64,000 nt of DNA from Lichenicoccus sp965276875 (GTDB taxonomy: Bacteria > Pseudomonadota > Alphaproteobacteria > Acetobacterales > Acetobacteraceae). Position numbers and translations under genes: made by a program. The stretch is taken from NCBI RefSeq assembly GCF_965276875.1, contig NZ_OZ255701.1, forward strand, positions 992,001-1,056,000, read 5' to 3'. Shown piece by piece: positions 8,571-15,399 of the stretch. Position 1 is the first letter of the stretch. Each line of letters starts with the position of its first letter. Under the pieces are notes generated by a model. It was not told the DNA's origin and did no database searches. It worked only from the letters and a program-made list of their open reading frames with translations.

Positions 8571-10019
8571 TCAGGCAAGGAACGCGCTTGCATCGAACCC
8601 GTCCGGCATCCGGCCGGTGGGGCGGATCATGTCGTATGGCGCGCGCGCCAGGAACTGGCCGCTGCCGGGCGGCGCCTGGATGGTTCCGTCGCGCATCACC
8701 ACTTCGCCGCGCCGCAGCACCGATACTGGCCAGCCGGTCACCTGCATGCCCTCGTATGGGGTGTAGTCGATCGCATGCTGCATCAGCGCCTGGGTGATGG
8801 TGACCTGCCGGGTCGGATCCCAGAGCACCAGGTCGGCATCGGCGCCGATCGCGATCGAGCCCTTGCGCGGGTAGAGGCCGAACAGCTTGGCGGCGTTGGT
8901 GGCGGTGAGTCGGACGAATTCGTTGAGCGTAATGCGTCCCTTGCCGACGCCCTCGCTGAACAGGATCGGCAGCCGTGCCGCAAGCCCGGGCACGCCGTTG
9001 GGAATATCGCGGAACGTGGCTTCGGCGCCGTTCGTCCGTTTGCCGCGCGCGCCCTCAAAGCTCCAGCCGCTATGATCGGATGAGACCACGTCCAGCACGC
9101 CGCGCGCGATCTCTGCCCATAGCGCCTCGCGTGTTGGCGCATCGCGCGGCGACGGGCTGCACATGAACTTGGCCCCCTCGAAGCCGGGGCGGTCCATGTC
9201 GTCGGCGCCGAGCACGACATATTGCGGGCAGGTCTCGCCCCACACCTTCACCCCGCGGGCACGGGCGCGCGCGATTTCCTCGGCGGCCTCCGGGCACGAG
9301 ACGTGAAACACCTGGATGGGCTGGTCCACCAGTTCCGCCAGAGCCACGGCGCGGTACGTGGCCTCGCGCTCGACGATCCGCGGTCGCGACCAGGGGTGGT
9401 ATTTCGGGCTCGTGTGACCCGCCGCCAGCAGCGCCTCGGTGCGCCATTTGATGGCGTCGTAGTTCTCGCAATGCACGGTGACCAGCGCGCCGGTGCGTCG
9501 CGCCGCCGCCAGCACGCGCAGATATTGCCGGTCGTCCAGGCGCAGCGGGTCGTAGGTCAGGAACACCTTGAGGCTGCGTACGCCGGAGGCTACGATTTCG
9601 GGGATTTCGTCGCGTATGACTGCATCGGTGGGATCGGTGATGATCTGATGGAATGAATAATCGATCATTGCGCGGGCGGCCCGCCCTCGATACTCCGCCA
9701 GGCTGTCGCGGATCGGCCGACCCTTGAACTGGGTCGAAAAGGTGATTGCCGTCGTGGTGCCGCCGGCCAGCGCAGAGGTGCTGCCGGATTCCCAGGTTTC
9801 CTCGTCGGCGCCCCCATTGTCCTGCAGTTGCTCGATATGGCAATGGCTGTCGACGCCGCCCGGCAATACCAGCAGACCGCCGGCCTCGATCATCGTGACC
9901 CCCTGTAGCCGTTCCGCAAGTGCTACGATGCGGCCGCCGCTTATGCCGATATCGGCGCGGAAACTATCCACCCCGGTGACTACGGTGCCGCCGCGCACCA
10001 CCAGTTCGCATTCCGACAT
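8571..10019 (-). CDS. D-hydantoinase / dihydropyrimidinase family amidohydrolase
   Basis: Metal-dependent cyclic amidohydrolase that opens hydantoin, dihydropyrimidine or related rings. About 482 aa. Metal residues are visible: VDSHCHIE (HxH), the carbamylated lysine in LKVFLTYDP, and later histidines in VTVHCENYD, VFHVSC and VVSSDHSGW. The start is chosen at 10019, where AGGAGA sits eight bases upstream; an ATG at 10043 overlaps the stop of the upstream gene (ATGA) and would add eight residues. The motifs resemble dihydropyrimidinase more than AllB, but next to a urate pathway an allantoinase-like role is possible. Co-transcribed with the molybdenum hydroxylase. Confidence 0.92.
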   Translation of the reverse strand: MSECELVVRGGTVVTGVDSFRADIGISGGRIVALAERLQGVTMIEAGGLLVLPGGVDSHCHIEQLQDNGGADEETWESGSTSALAGGTTTAITFSTQFKGRPIRDSLAEYRGRAARAMIDYSFHQIITDPTDAVIRDEIPEIVASGVRSLKVFLTYDPLRLDDRQYLRVLAAARRTGALVTVHCENYDAIKWRTEALLAAGHTSPKYHPWSRPRIVEREATYRAVALAELVDQPIQVFHVSCPEAAEEIARARARGVKVWGETCPQYVVLGADDMDRPGFEGAKFMCSPSPRDAPTREALWAEIARGVLDVVSSDHSGWSFEGARGKRTNGAEATFRDIPNGVPGLAARLPILFSEGVGKGRITLNEFVRLTATNAAKLFGLYPRKGSIAIGADADLVLWDPTRQVTITQALMQHAIDYTPYEGMQVTGWPVSVLRRGEVVMRDGTIQAPPGSGQFLARAPYDMIRPTGRMPDGFDASAFLA

Positions 10020-10039
10020 GTTGCCTGTCTCCTGCTGGG

Positions 10040-12751
10040 TCATGCGCCCGCGAGCGATCGCCAGACACGATCGGGCGTGAACGGGGTGGCGCGAAAACGG
10101 TGTTTGGTGGCGTCGGCGAGCGCATTGGCGAGTGCCGCCGCAACCGGGTTGAACGGGCTCTCGCTCATGGATTTGGCGCCGAACGGCCCGAGCCGGTCCG
10201 ACGTGTGCGCGAACAGCACCTCGGTCGCCGGCACGTCGCCGAATGCTGGCACATGGTAGCCGCGGAAGGCCGGATTGACGACCTGGCCGGTATCGTCGAT
10301 CAGCACCGTCTCGTACAGCGCCGCGCCGATTGCCTGAGCGACGCCGCCTTCGATCTGGCCGCGGCATTGCGACGGGTTGATGACGGTGCCGGCGTCGGCG
10401 GCGTGGACGCTCTGGAGGATGCGTATCTCGCCGGTGCGCGCGCTGACCGCGATCCTGAAGCCCTGGACGTTGAAGGAGACCGAGCGCGGCGTGCCACCGG
10501 TTTCCGCCTCGGCGGCGAGGGCGACCCCAGCCTGTTCCGCGGCATCGTGCAACGCGCCCAAGGTCGTGTGCCAGCCTTCGCTGGTGACGCACGCCTGCTC
10601 CAGGCGCAGCCCCTGCACACCCAGGCCGGACCGCTCCGCGGCAAAAGCGAGAATGCGCTCCCGCAGCGCCTCGGAGGCGAGTTGGGTCGCGCGTCCGGCG
10701 ATCACCGTGCCGGTGCTGCCGAAGGCGCCGGTGTCGTGGTCGAGCGTGTCGGTATCGGACTGGGCCAGACGCACCCGGCCGACGGAGGTGTTGAGCAGGG
10801 TGGCCGCCGCCTGAACATGCACGGTGCTGCTGCCGTTGCCGAACTCGGCGGTGCCGACGGTCAGCGCGTAGGTGCCATCGCGGCAGAGCCGGATACGCGC
10901 CTGGCCGCGATGCCCGTGCGGCGGCACGGTGTTGATCATGCCCAGTGCCAGCCCCTGCCCGACATGCCAGCCGTCGCCGGCGGGCGGCGCTGCGCCACCG
11001 CCGCGCGCCAGCGCGTCTTCGACAAGCGTCAGGCACTGCTCCAGTCCATAGCTGCCGAATTCGACATCGCTGGGTCCGGAGCCGATGGAGACGAAGGCGT
11101 CGCCTGGGCGGACCATGTTGATCCGGCGGAACTGGACCGTATCGAGGCCGAGTTTGCCGGCCAGCTCGTCCATCGCGGATTCGACGGCGAAATTGGACTG
11201 GCTCAGCCCATAGCCGCGAAAGGCGCCCGCCGGCACAATGTTGGTATAGACCGCCCACGCATCCACCCATTTCGCCGGGCAGCGATAGACCGCGATCGAC
11301 TCGCCGCAGGCATGGAACATGACCCCCGGACCGTGATTGCCGTATGCGCCGGTGTTCGACACCAGATGCAGGTGCAGCGCGGTGAGCCTGCCGTCACGGT
11401 CGGCGCCAAGCTTGACGCGTATACGCATCGGATGGCGCGTGGTCGTGGCGATGAACTGCTCCTCGCGGGTCAGGTCCAGCCGCACCGGCTGACGCAGACG
11501 CAGCACCGCCAAAGCGACAATATCCTCGACGAGCATCTCCTGCTTGCCGCCGAACCCGCCACCGACGCGCTCACAGAAAACGCGCACGCCCTCCGGTGCC
11601 AAGCCGAACACGTCGCATAGCGCCCGTCGGGTGAGGAACGGCACCTGGGTGCTGCTGCGCAGGTTCAGACGTCCTTGCGGGTCGAGCCAACCGATGGCCG
11701 CATGCGTCTCGAGCTGGGCGTGCTGGACTCGTTGGGTCTCGTAGTCCGCCTCGACGATGCAATGCGACGCGGCGAACCCGGCATCGAGGTCGCCGATATG
11801 CGAATGAACCTCCGCCACCACATTGGACTGTGGCCGCGCGATCCGGGAGTTTGGCCCCTTGTCATGGATCATCGGTGCGCCGGGCCGCATGGCGGCGTCT
11901 GGGTTGAACACCGCGGGGAGCAGTTCGTAGTCTACGCGCAGTTCCCGGCAACCCGCCTCGGCGGCGGCTTCGCTGTCGGCGATCACGGCGGCGATTCGCT
12001 GGCCGACGAAGCGCGCCATGCGGTCCAACACAAACGTGTCGTCGGGATCGGCACGCGGATCTTCGTGCCTGGCGCTGGAGAACAGACGCGGCGGGCTGTC
12101 TTCCCAGGTCAGCACGGCGCGTACGCCGGGAACCGCCAGCGCCTGGGCCTTGTCGATGGCGACGATGCGGGCATGCGCGTGCGGCGAGCGGAGCAGCTTC
12201 ATGTGCAGAACGCCCGGATGATCGACATCCAGCGTATAGCGCGCGGCACCCGTCACCACCTCCGGACCGGCGGGCGCGGGCAGGCTGCGTCCGAGTGCGG
12301 CACCAGGGGCCGCGTCCTCGATGTTGCGCACACCGGCGAGCGCGTCGCGGATCGTGCGGTAGCCCGTGCAGCGGCAGAGACTGCCTTTCATCGCGTCATT
12401 GAGGTCTTGGTGCTGCGCCGCATTCAGGCTGGCGGCGGTCAGGATCATGCCGGGCGTGCAAAAGCCGCACTGGAACGCCCCGGCGGCGAGAAAGGCGCTC
12501 TGCATCGGGTGCAATTCACCCTCCTGGGCCAGCCCCTCGATCGTGGTGACCGCCTTGTCCTCGGCGCGACACGCGGGGGTGACGCAGGCATGCACGGCCA
12601 AGCCGTCCAGCAGCACGGTGCAGGCGCCGCAATCGCCGGTGTCGCAGCCTTTCTTGACGCCGAACCAGCCCTGCTCGCGCAAAAAGCTGCGCAAGCACTG
12701 CCCGGCACGAGGTGTTGCGGCGGAAGGCTGCCCGTTGACGATGCACTTCAC
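10040..12751 (-). CDS. Xanthine dehydrogenase-type molybdenum hydroxylase, fused 2Fe-2S and molybdopterin subunits
   Basis: About 903 aa. Residues ~1-155 form the small FeS subunit: a plant-type [2Fe-2S] motif (CDTGDCGACTVLLDG) and the second cluster (QCGFCTPGM ... SLCRCTGYRT). Residues ~170-900 form the molybdopterin subunit, with the hammerhead domain, VGGGFGGKQ, GAFRGYG and TGTVIAGRATQ. The usual C-terminal GVGEPP is changed to SMSESPFN, keeping the glutamate that acts as base. GTG 12751 overlaps the stop of the FAD-subunit gene. It probably hydroxylates a purine or N-heterocycle; xanthine fits the adjacent urate enzymes. In most three-subunit relatives these two parts are separate chains. 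Confidence 0.92.
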   Translation of the reverse strand: MKCIVNGQPSAATPRAGQCLRSFLREQGWFGVKKGCDTGDCGACTVLLDGLAVHACVTPACRAEDKAVTTIEGLAQEGELHPMQSAFLAAGAFQCGFCTPGMILTAASLNAAQHQDLNDAMKGSLCRCTGYRTIRDALAGVRNIEDAAPGAALGRSLPAPAGPEVVTGAARYTLDVDHPGVLHMKLLRSPHAHARIVAIDKAQALAVPGVRAVLTWEDSPPRLFSSARHEDPRADPDDTFVLDRMARFVGQRIAAVIADSEAAAEAGCRELRVDYELLPAVFNPDAAMRPGAPMIHDKGPNSRIARPQSNVVAEVHSHIGDLDAGFAASHCIVEADYETQRVQHAQLETHAAIGWLDPQGRLNLRSSTQVPFLTRRALCDVFGLAPEGVRVFCERVGGGFGGKQEMLVEDIVALAVLRLRQPVRLDLTREEQFIATTTRHPMRIRVKLGADRDGRLTALHLHLVSNTGAYGNHGPGVMFHACGESIAVYRCPAKWVDAWAVYTNIVPAGAFRGYGLSQSNFAVESAMDELAGKLGLDTVQFRRINMVRPGDAFVSIGSGPSDVEFGSYGLEQCLTLVEDALARGGGAAPPAGDGWHVGQGLALGMINTVPPHGHRGQARIRLCRDGTYALTVGTAEFGNGSSTVHVQAAATLLNTSVGRVRLAQSDTDTLDHDTGAFGSTGTVIAGRATQLASEALRERILAFAAERSGLGVQGLRLEQACVTSEGWHTTLGALHDAAEQAGVALAAEAETGGTPRSVSFNVQGFRIAVSARTGEIRILQSVHAADAGTVINPSQCRGQIEGGVAQAIGAALYETVLIDDTGQVVNPAFRGYHVPAFGDVPATEVLFAHTSDRLGPFGAKSMSESPFNPVAAALANALADATKHRFRATPFTPDRVWRSLAGA

Positions 12752-13566
12752 GGTTGAACAGCCTCGAGCTCGCACCGGATTTCCTCGGCAAGCAGGAAGA
12801 CGAGATGTTGGCGCCAATCCGCGGCACCGTGCACATCCTCGTAGAACCTGGTGATGTCCTGCGCAATGCGGCGACGCAGGGATGCTTCGTCCGGCAGGCC
12901 TGCGAAATCGAGACGCGCCGGCCTCAGGGTTGCGGCACTCACCACCAGGGCCATGCCGCCCTCGGCGGAGAGCGTGCCGATAAGCAACGCCGCGGAACGG
13001 CCAAGCGGGCTGAGGGATATCCGGCGGATTGCGAACCGACGCATAAAGGCCGCGGCGGGCAGGTCGATGTGGCGCAGCACTTCGCCACGCTGCAACGCGT
13101 TCATCTGTGGCCCGAGCACAAACTCCTCGGCCGAAATGCGACGCTCTCCGCCATCCGGTTTCCAGACATGACAGACGCCGTCGAGAGCGATTGCGAGCGC
13201 GATCATCGGTCCGGCGGGCAGCGCCAGGCACAGATTGCCGCCGACCGTGGCGGCGTTGCAGATCTTGAACGAACCCAGCAGCGCCTGGCAGCACAGGCCC
13301 AGCAGCGGTGCCGCGCGCCATCCGGGCGGCGCCTGCCAGGCCGCGAGCTCGGCCAGCGTGCAGGTTGCGGCAATACACAGGCCGGCGGCGTCGGTGTGCA
13401 GGCTGGGCCAGGCGAGGGTGCTGAGATCGACCAACCTGCGCAGCTGCGGCTGCGGCTCGGAGTATAGCCAGGTTCCGCCCGCAAGAAGCGCGTCCTCGGC
13501 CTGCCAGGCGGGCAGCTGCTCGCGTCCGGCGGGGCGACAGATCTCGCGGATCGTGTTCAGGTCCAT
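12748..13566 (-). CDS. FAD-binding subunit of the molybdenum hydroxylase (CoxM/XdhB-like)
   Basis: About 272 aa, medium-subunit length. It has the FAD-binding elements LLAGGTWLYSE (residues ~28-38), CNAATVGGNLCLALPAGPMI near residue 105 and the CO_deh_flav_C region after residue ~170. It passes electrons from the FeS clusters of the partner encoded immediately downstream, whose GTG overlaps its stop (GTGA). ATG 13566 has GGAG four bases upstream. A strong sigma-54-like promoter lies at 13597-13612 and would give a leader of about 20 nt, so this is the first gene of a three-gene operon. Confidence 0.92.
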   Translation of the reverse strand: MDLNTIREICRPAGREQLPAWQAEDALLAGGTWLYSEPQPQLRRLVDLSTLAWPSLHTDAAGLCIAATCTLAELAAWQAPPGWRAAPLLGLCCQALLGSFKICNAATVGGNLCLALPAGPMIALAIALDGVCHVWKPDGGERRISAEEFVLGPQMNALQRGEVLRHIDLPAAAFMRRFAIRRISLSPLGRSAALLIGTLSAEGGMALVVSAATLRPARLDFAGLPDEASLRRRIAQDITRFYEDVHGAADWRQHLVFLLAEEIRCELEAVQP

Positions 13567-13596
13567 GCCACTCCAATGTCAGCGCGGAAAACGCGA

Positions 13597-13612
13597 CGCA
13601 AGGCACGTGCCA
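13597..13612 (-). promoter_or_regulatory. Sigma-54 (RpoN) promoter-like element before the molybdenum hydroxylase operon
   Basis: Read on the minus strand: TGGCAC (13612-13607), five bases, TTGCG (13601-13597). The invariant GG and GC are ten bases apart and the -24 and -12 boxes are consensus apart from the last base. The predicted transcription start is near 13586, about 20 nt before ATG 13566 and just upstream of its Shine-Dalgarno. The element overlaps the perfect palindrome GGCACGTGCC (13602-13611). Confidence 0.72.
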
Positions 13613-13642
13613 TCATCTCAGCTTGCGGCAACGCCAGCCAGT

Positions 13643-13653
13643 CCTGTAACAGG
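13643..13653. promoter_or_regulatory. Perfect inverted repeat CCTGT-A-ACAGG, candidate operator
   Basis: Eleven-base palindrome in the 105-bp divergent region between the FAD-subunit gene (minus) and uraH (plus), about 30 bp upstream of the sigma-54-like element and 19 bp before ATG 13672. It could serve a local regulator acting on both directions. No regulator gene lies in the cluster, so the binding protein is unknown. Confidence 0.3.
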
Positions 13654-13671
13654 CGGCAGAAGGAGACGGCG

Positions 13672-14022
13672 ATGGGACGATTGACGACGCATGTCCTCGA
13701 CACCGCGCATGGCTGTCCCGCCGCCGGCATCCCCATCCGTCTCGGGATCGGGGGGACGGACATGCGGCTGTTGCGCGAGACCGTGACCAACGCCGACGGG
13801 CGGTGCGACCAAGCGTTGCTCGAAGGCGAGGACTTCCTTGCCGGCCTCTACGAACTCACATTCCGGATCGCCGACTATTTCGCCAGCCGTGCTGCCTCGT
13901 TGTCCAATCCACCATTTTTCGACGAGATCGTTCTGCGCTTTTGCGTCGCCGATCCGCGCGCGCACTACCATGTCCCGCTTCTGGTCTCGCCCTGGAGCTA
14001 CAGCACCTATCGCGGAAGCTGA
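13672..14022 (+). CDS. uraH: 5-hydroxyisourate hydrolase
   Basis: Transthyretin-fold enzyme hydrolysing 5-hydroxyisourate, the urate oxidase product, to OHCU. 116 aa, full length. It has the N-terminal THVLDTAHGCPA (catalytic His), TNADGRC (Arg), the YHVPLLVSPWSYSTYRG block (His) and the YRGS C-terminal signature. AAGGAG precedes ATG 13672. The frame is open further upstream, but only this start gives the conserved N-terminus. OHCU decarboxylase, the next enzyme, is not in the window. Confidence 0.96.
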   Translation: MGRLTTHVLDTAHGCPAAGIPIRLGIGGTDMRLLRETVTNADGRCDQALLEGEDFLAGLYELTFRIADYFASRAASLSNPPFFDEIVLRFCVADPRAHYHVPLLVSPWSYSTYRGS

Positions 14023-14027
14023 CGATC

Positions 14028-14444
14028 ATGGGCACGCTGCTTGCGCGTCATGCGGAAATGGTGGTGGCGATGGATTCCGGGCGCCGCGAAATCCGCGTTG
14101 GCGGCCTGTTCGCGCGCGCCCGACGCACGCAGGAGGCCACACGCCAGGCGATGCTGCTGGCGCGCCTGCGGCCGGACGTGGCGGCGTGCATGGGTGCGCG
14201 CGAGGTGCTGGAGACGGCGACGCGGGGGGCGCCGATTTCTGCACACTCGACCTGAATGCGATCGATTATGCCGACGGGTTGTCCGATCTGGTCGCCCGCG
14301 GTGGTGTGCTGCGCACCGCTGCCGGCCACGCACACGGTCGTACATGGCGGGCCGGTGGTGCGCGACGGGATTGTGACGACGCTCGACATACAGCCGGTCA
14401 TGCGCGAGCATAACCGTCATCCGGCGCGTCTGCTCGAGAGCTGA
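14028..14444 (+). pseudogene. Decayed 8-oxoguanine/guanine deaminase (AtzA/TrzN-type amidohydrolase) remnant
   Basis: Only the two ends of a ~450-residue amidohydrolase remain, in three frames. From ATG 14028 the frame reads LLARHAEMVVAMDSGRREI-VGGLF, the usual first strand region of 8-oxoguanine deaminases. It then jumps directly to a C-terminal-like helix (RQAMLLARLRP, AREVLETATRG), so roughly 300 codons with all metal-binding residues are gone. After a frameshift near 14230 the next frame gives ADFCTLDLNAIDYADGLSD. A second shift near 14300 gives VVCCAPLPATHTVVHGGPVV and EHNRHPARLLES before the stop. It cannot be functional. It sits five bases after uraH, as an operon member would. Confidence 0.8.
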
Positions 14445-14484
14445 TCCCGCTTCGGGCCGTTCAGGCGTCGGCGTCTACGGATGC

Positions 14485-14773
14485 TTAGGAGCGTCGGAAC
14501 ATCGCTGCCTCGTGCTCCTCGGCCGTGCAGGACTCGTAGAGTCGCGGCCGGTCGATTGGGACGCACACGGATATCGGTTCGATCATCGTATCCCGCTGCG
14601 GTAGGTAGAAGCAAAAGGTCGAATAGCGCATGCCGCCGAGGATCTGGCCGCCGATTGGCTCGTAGCCTGACGCCGTGCGCGACTGCTTCATGTCGAGTGC
14701 CAGCTTCCTGTTCCAGCGGCAGCTCGAAGAACCGCTCGAGGGCGACGCTGTCGATTACGGCAGGATCATCGCC
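14485..14773 (-). pseudogene. Decayed isopenicillin N synthase-like 2-oxoglutarate/Fe(II) oxygenase remnant
   Basis: On the minus strand a frame near 14770-14710 reads VIDSVALERFFELPLEQ. One base of shift near 14707 leads into KLALDMKQSRTASGYEPIGG, together the N-terminal half-motif of isopenicillin-N-synthase-family oxygenases. The frame then jumps to RYSTFCFYLPQRDTMIEP, the Arg-x-Ser 2-oxoglutarate-binding strand and following loop, and ends with CTAEEHEAAMFRRS. The HxD metal segment and most of the barrel are missing. The region between the two pseudogenes and the DUF3830 gene (14774-14824) holds nothing else I can identify. Confidence 0.65.
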
Positions 14774-14824
14774 TTAACTCGATGGTAGATCAAAATGATC
14801 ATCGCATCCTATCCGGGCGGCGGT

Positions 14825-15259
14825 TCAAGGTTCGGGGGCGTAAAAGACGATATCCTGGGCGCCGTTCCAGAGCGTGAGCCTGCCCAGTGATGTCAGGTTC
14901 TCCTGGCCCTTCACGATCGTCAGGAAGTGGTTGCCCGCAAGCTGGCCTACCTTGCTGGCGAATCGCACGCCGCCATAGGCGAGCAGGATCTCGGTCTCGC
15001 TGATGCCGCCTGGATAGAGGATGATCTGGCCGGGTGCCGGATGGCTGGTATGGTTCTCGAATCCAAGGCCGAGATCGGTGGCGCCGAGCGGTATCCAGCA
15101 GCCTTCGCCGCTCCAACGCACGTGGATGATGCGTTCCCGGTAGGGCAGCAATCGGCGAAAGCGCGCACAGGTCGCCGGCGCCGCGTCCTCCTCGAAACGC
15201 GCGCCGAAATGATAGGGCCCGGCTGTGATACGTATGTCGGTGATGCATATGTCTGGCAT
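14825..15259 (-). CDS. DUF3830 family protein (cyclophilin-like fold)
   Basis: About 144 aa from ATG 15259; the frame extends to 15412 but that part does not look like the family. It carries CARFRRLLPYRERIIHVRWSGEGCWIPLG in the middle and PGQIILYPGGISETEILLAYGG later, typical of DUF3830, whose members are predicted to have a cyclophilin-like barrel and are often found next to amidases and hydantoinases. Its biochemical role is not known to me. It is divergent from the amidase operon across 140 bp that contains two sigma-54-like boxes. No clear Shine-Dalgarno precedes the start. Confidence 0.72.
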   Translation of the reverse strand: MPDICITDIRITAGPYHFGARFEEDAAPATCARFRRLLPYRERIIHVRWSGEGCWIPLGATDLGLGFENHTSHPAPGQIILYPGGISETEILLAYGGVRFASKVGQLAGNHFLTIVKGQENLTSLGRLTLWNGAQDIVFYAPEP

Positions 15260-15279
15260 GGAATCGGTTCGACTGGGTC

Positions 15280-15295
15280 CGCAAAAGCTTACCCA
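15280..15295 (-). promoter_or_regulatory. Weak sigma-54-like element before the DUF3830 gene
   Basis: Minus strand reads TGGGTA (15295-15290), five bases, TTGCG (15284-15280). The GG-N10-GC spacing and TTGC are kept, but the -24 box has three mismatches. The implied start near 15269 leaves a leader of only about ten bases. Confidence 0.25.
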
Positions 15296-15347
15296 CAGGA
15301 AATTTCTCGAAGCAAGGTCACCGTCAACCCGTTCAACGGCGATCACT

Positions 15348-15363
15348 TGGCACATAAATCGCA
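15348..15363 (+). promoter_or_regulatory. Sigma-54-like promoter before the amidase operon
   Basis: TGGCAC (15348-15353), five bases, TCGCA (15359-15363): perfect -24 box, GG-N10-GC kept, one mismatch (T to C) in the -12 box. The implied transcript starts near 15375, about 25 nt before ATG 15400. An inverted repeat GGTCC-N6-GGACC (15364-15379) lies directly downstream and could be a regulator site or leader hairpin. Confidence 0.5.
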
Positions 15364-15399
15364 GGTCCCATTCCGGACCCCCTGCCAACAGGAGATCGG

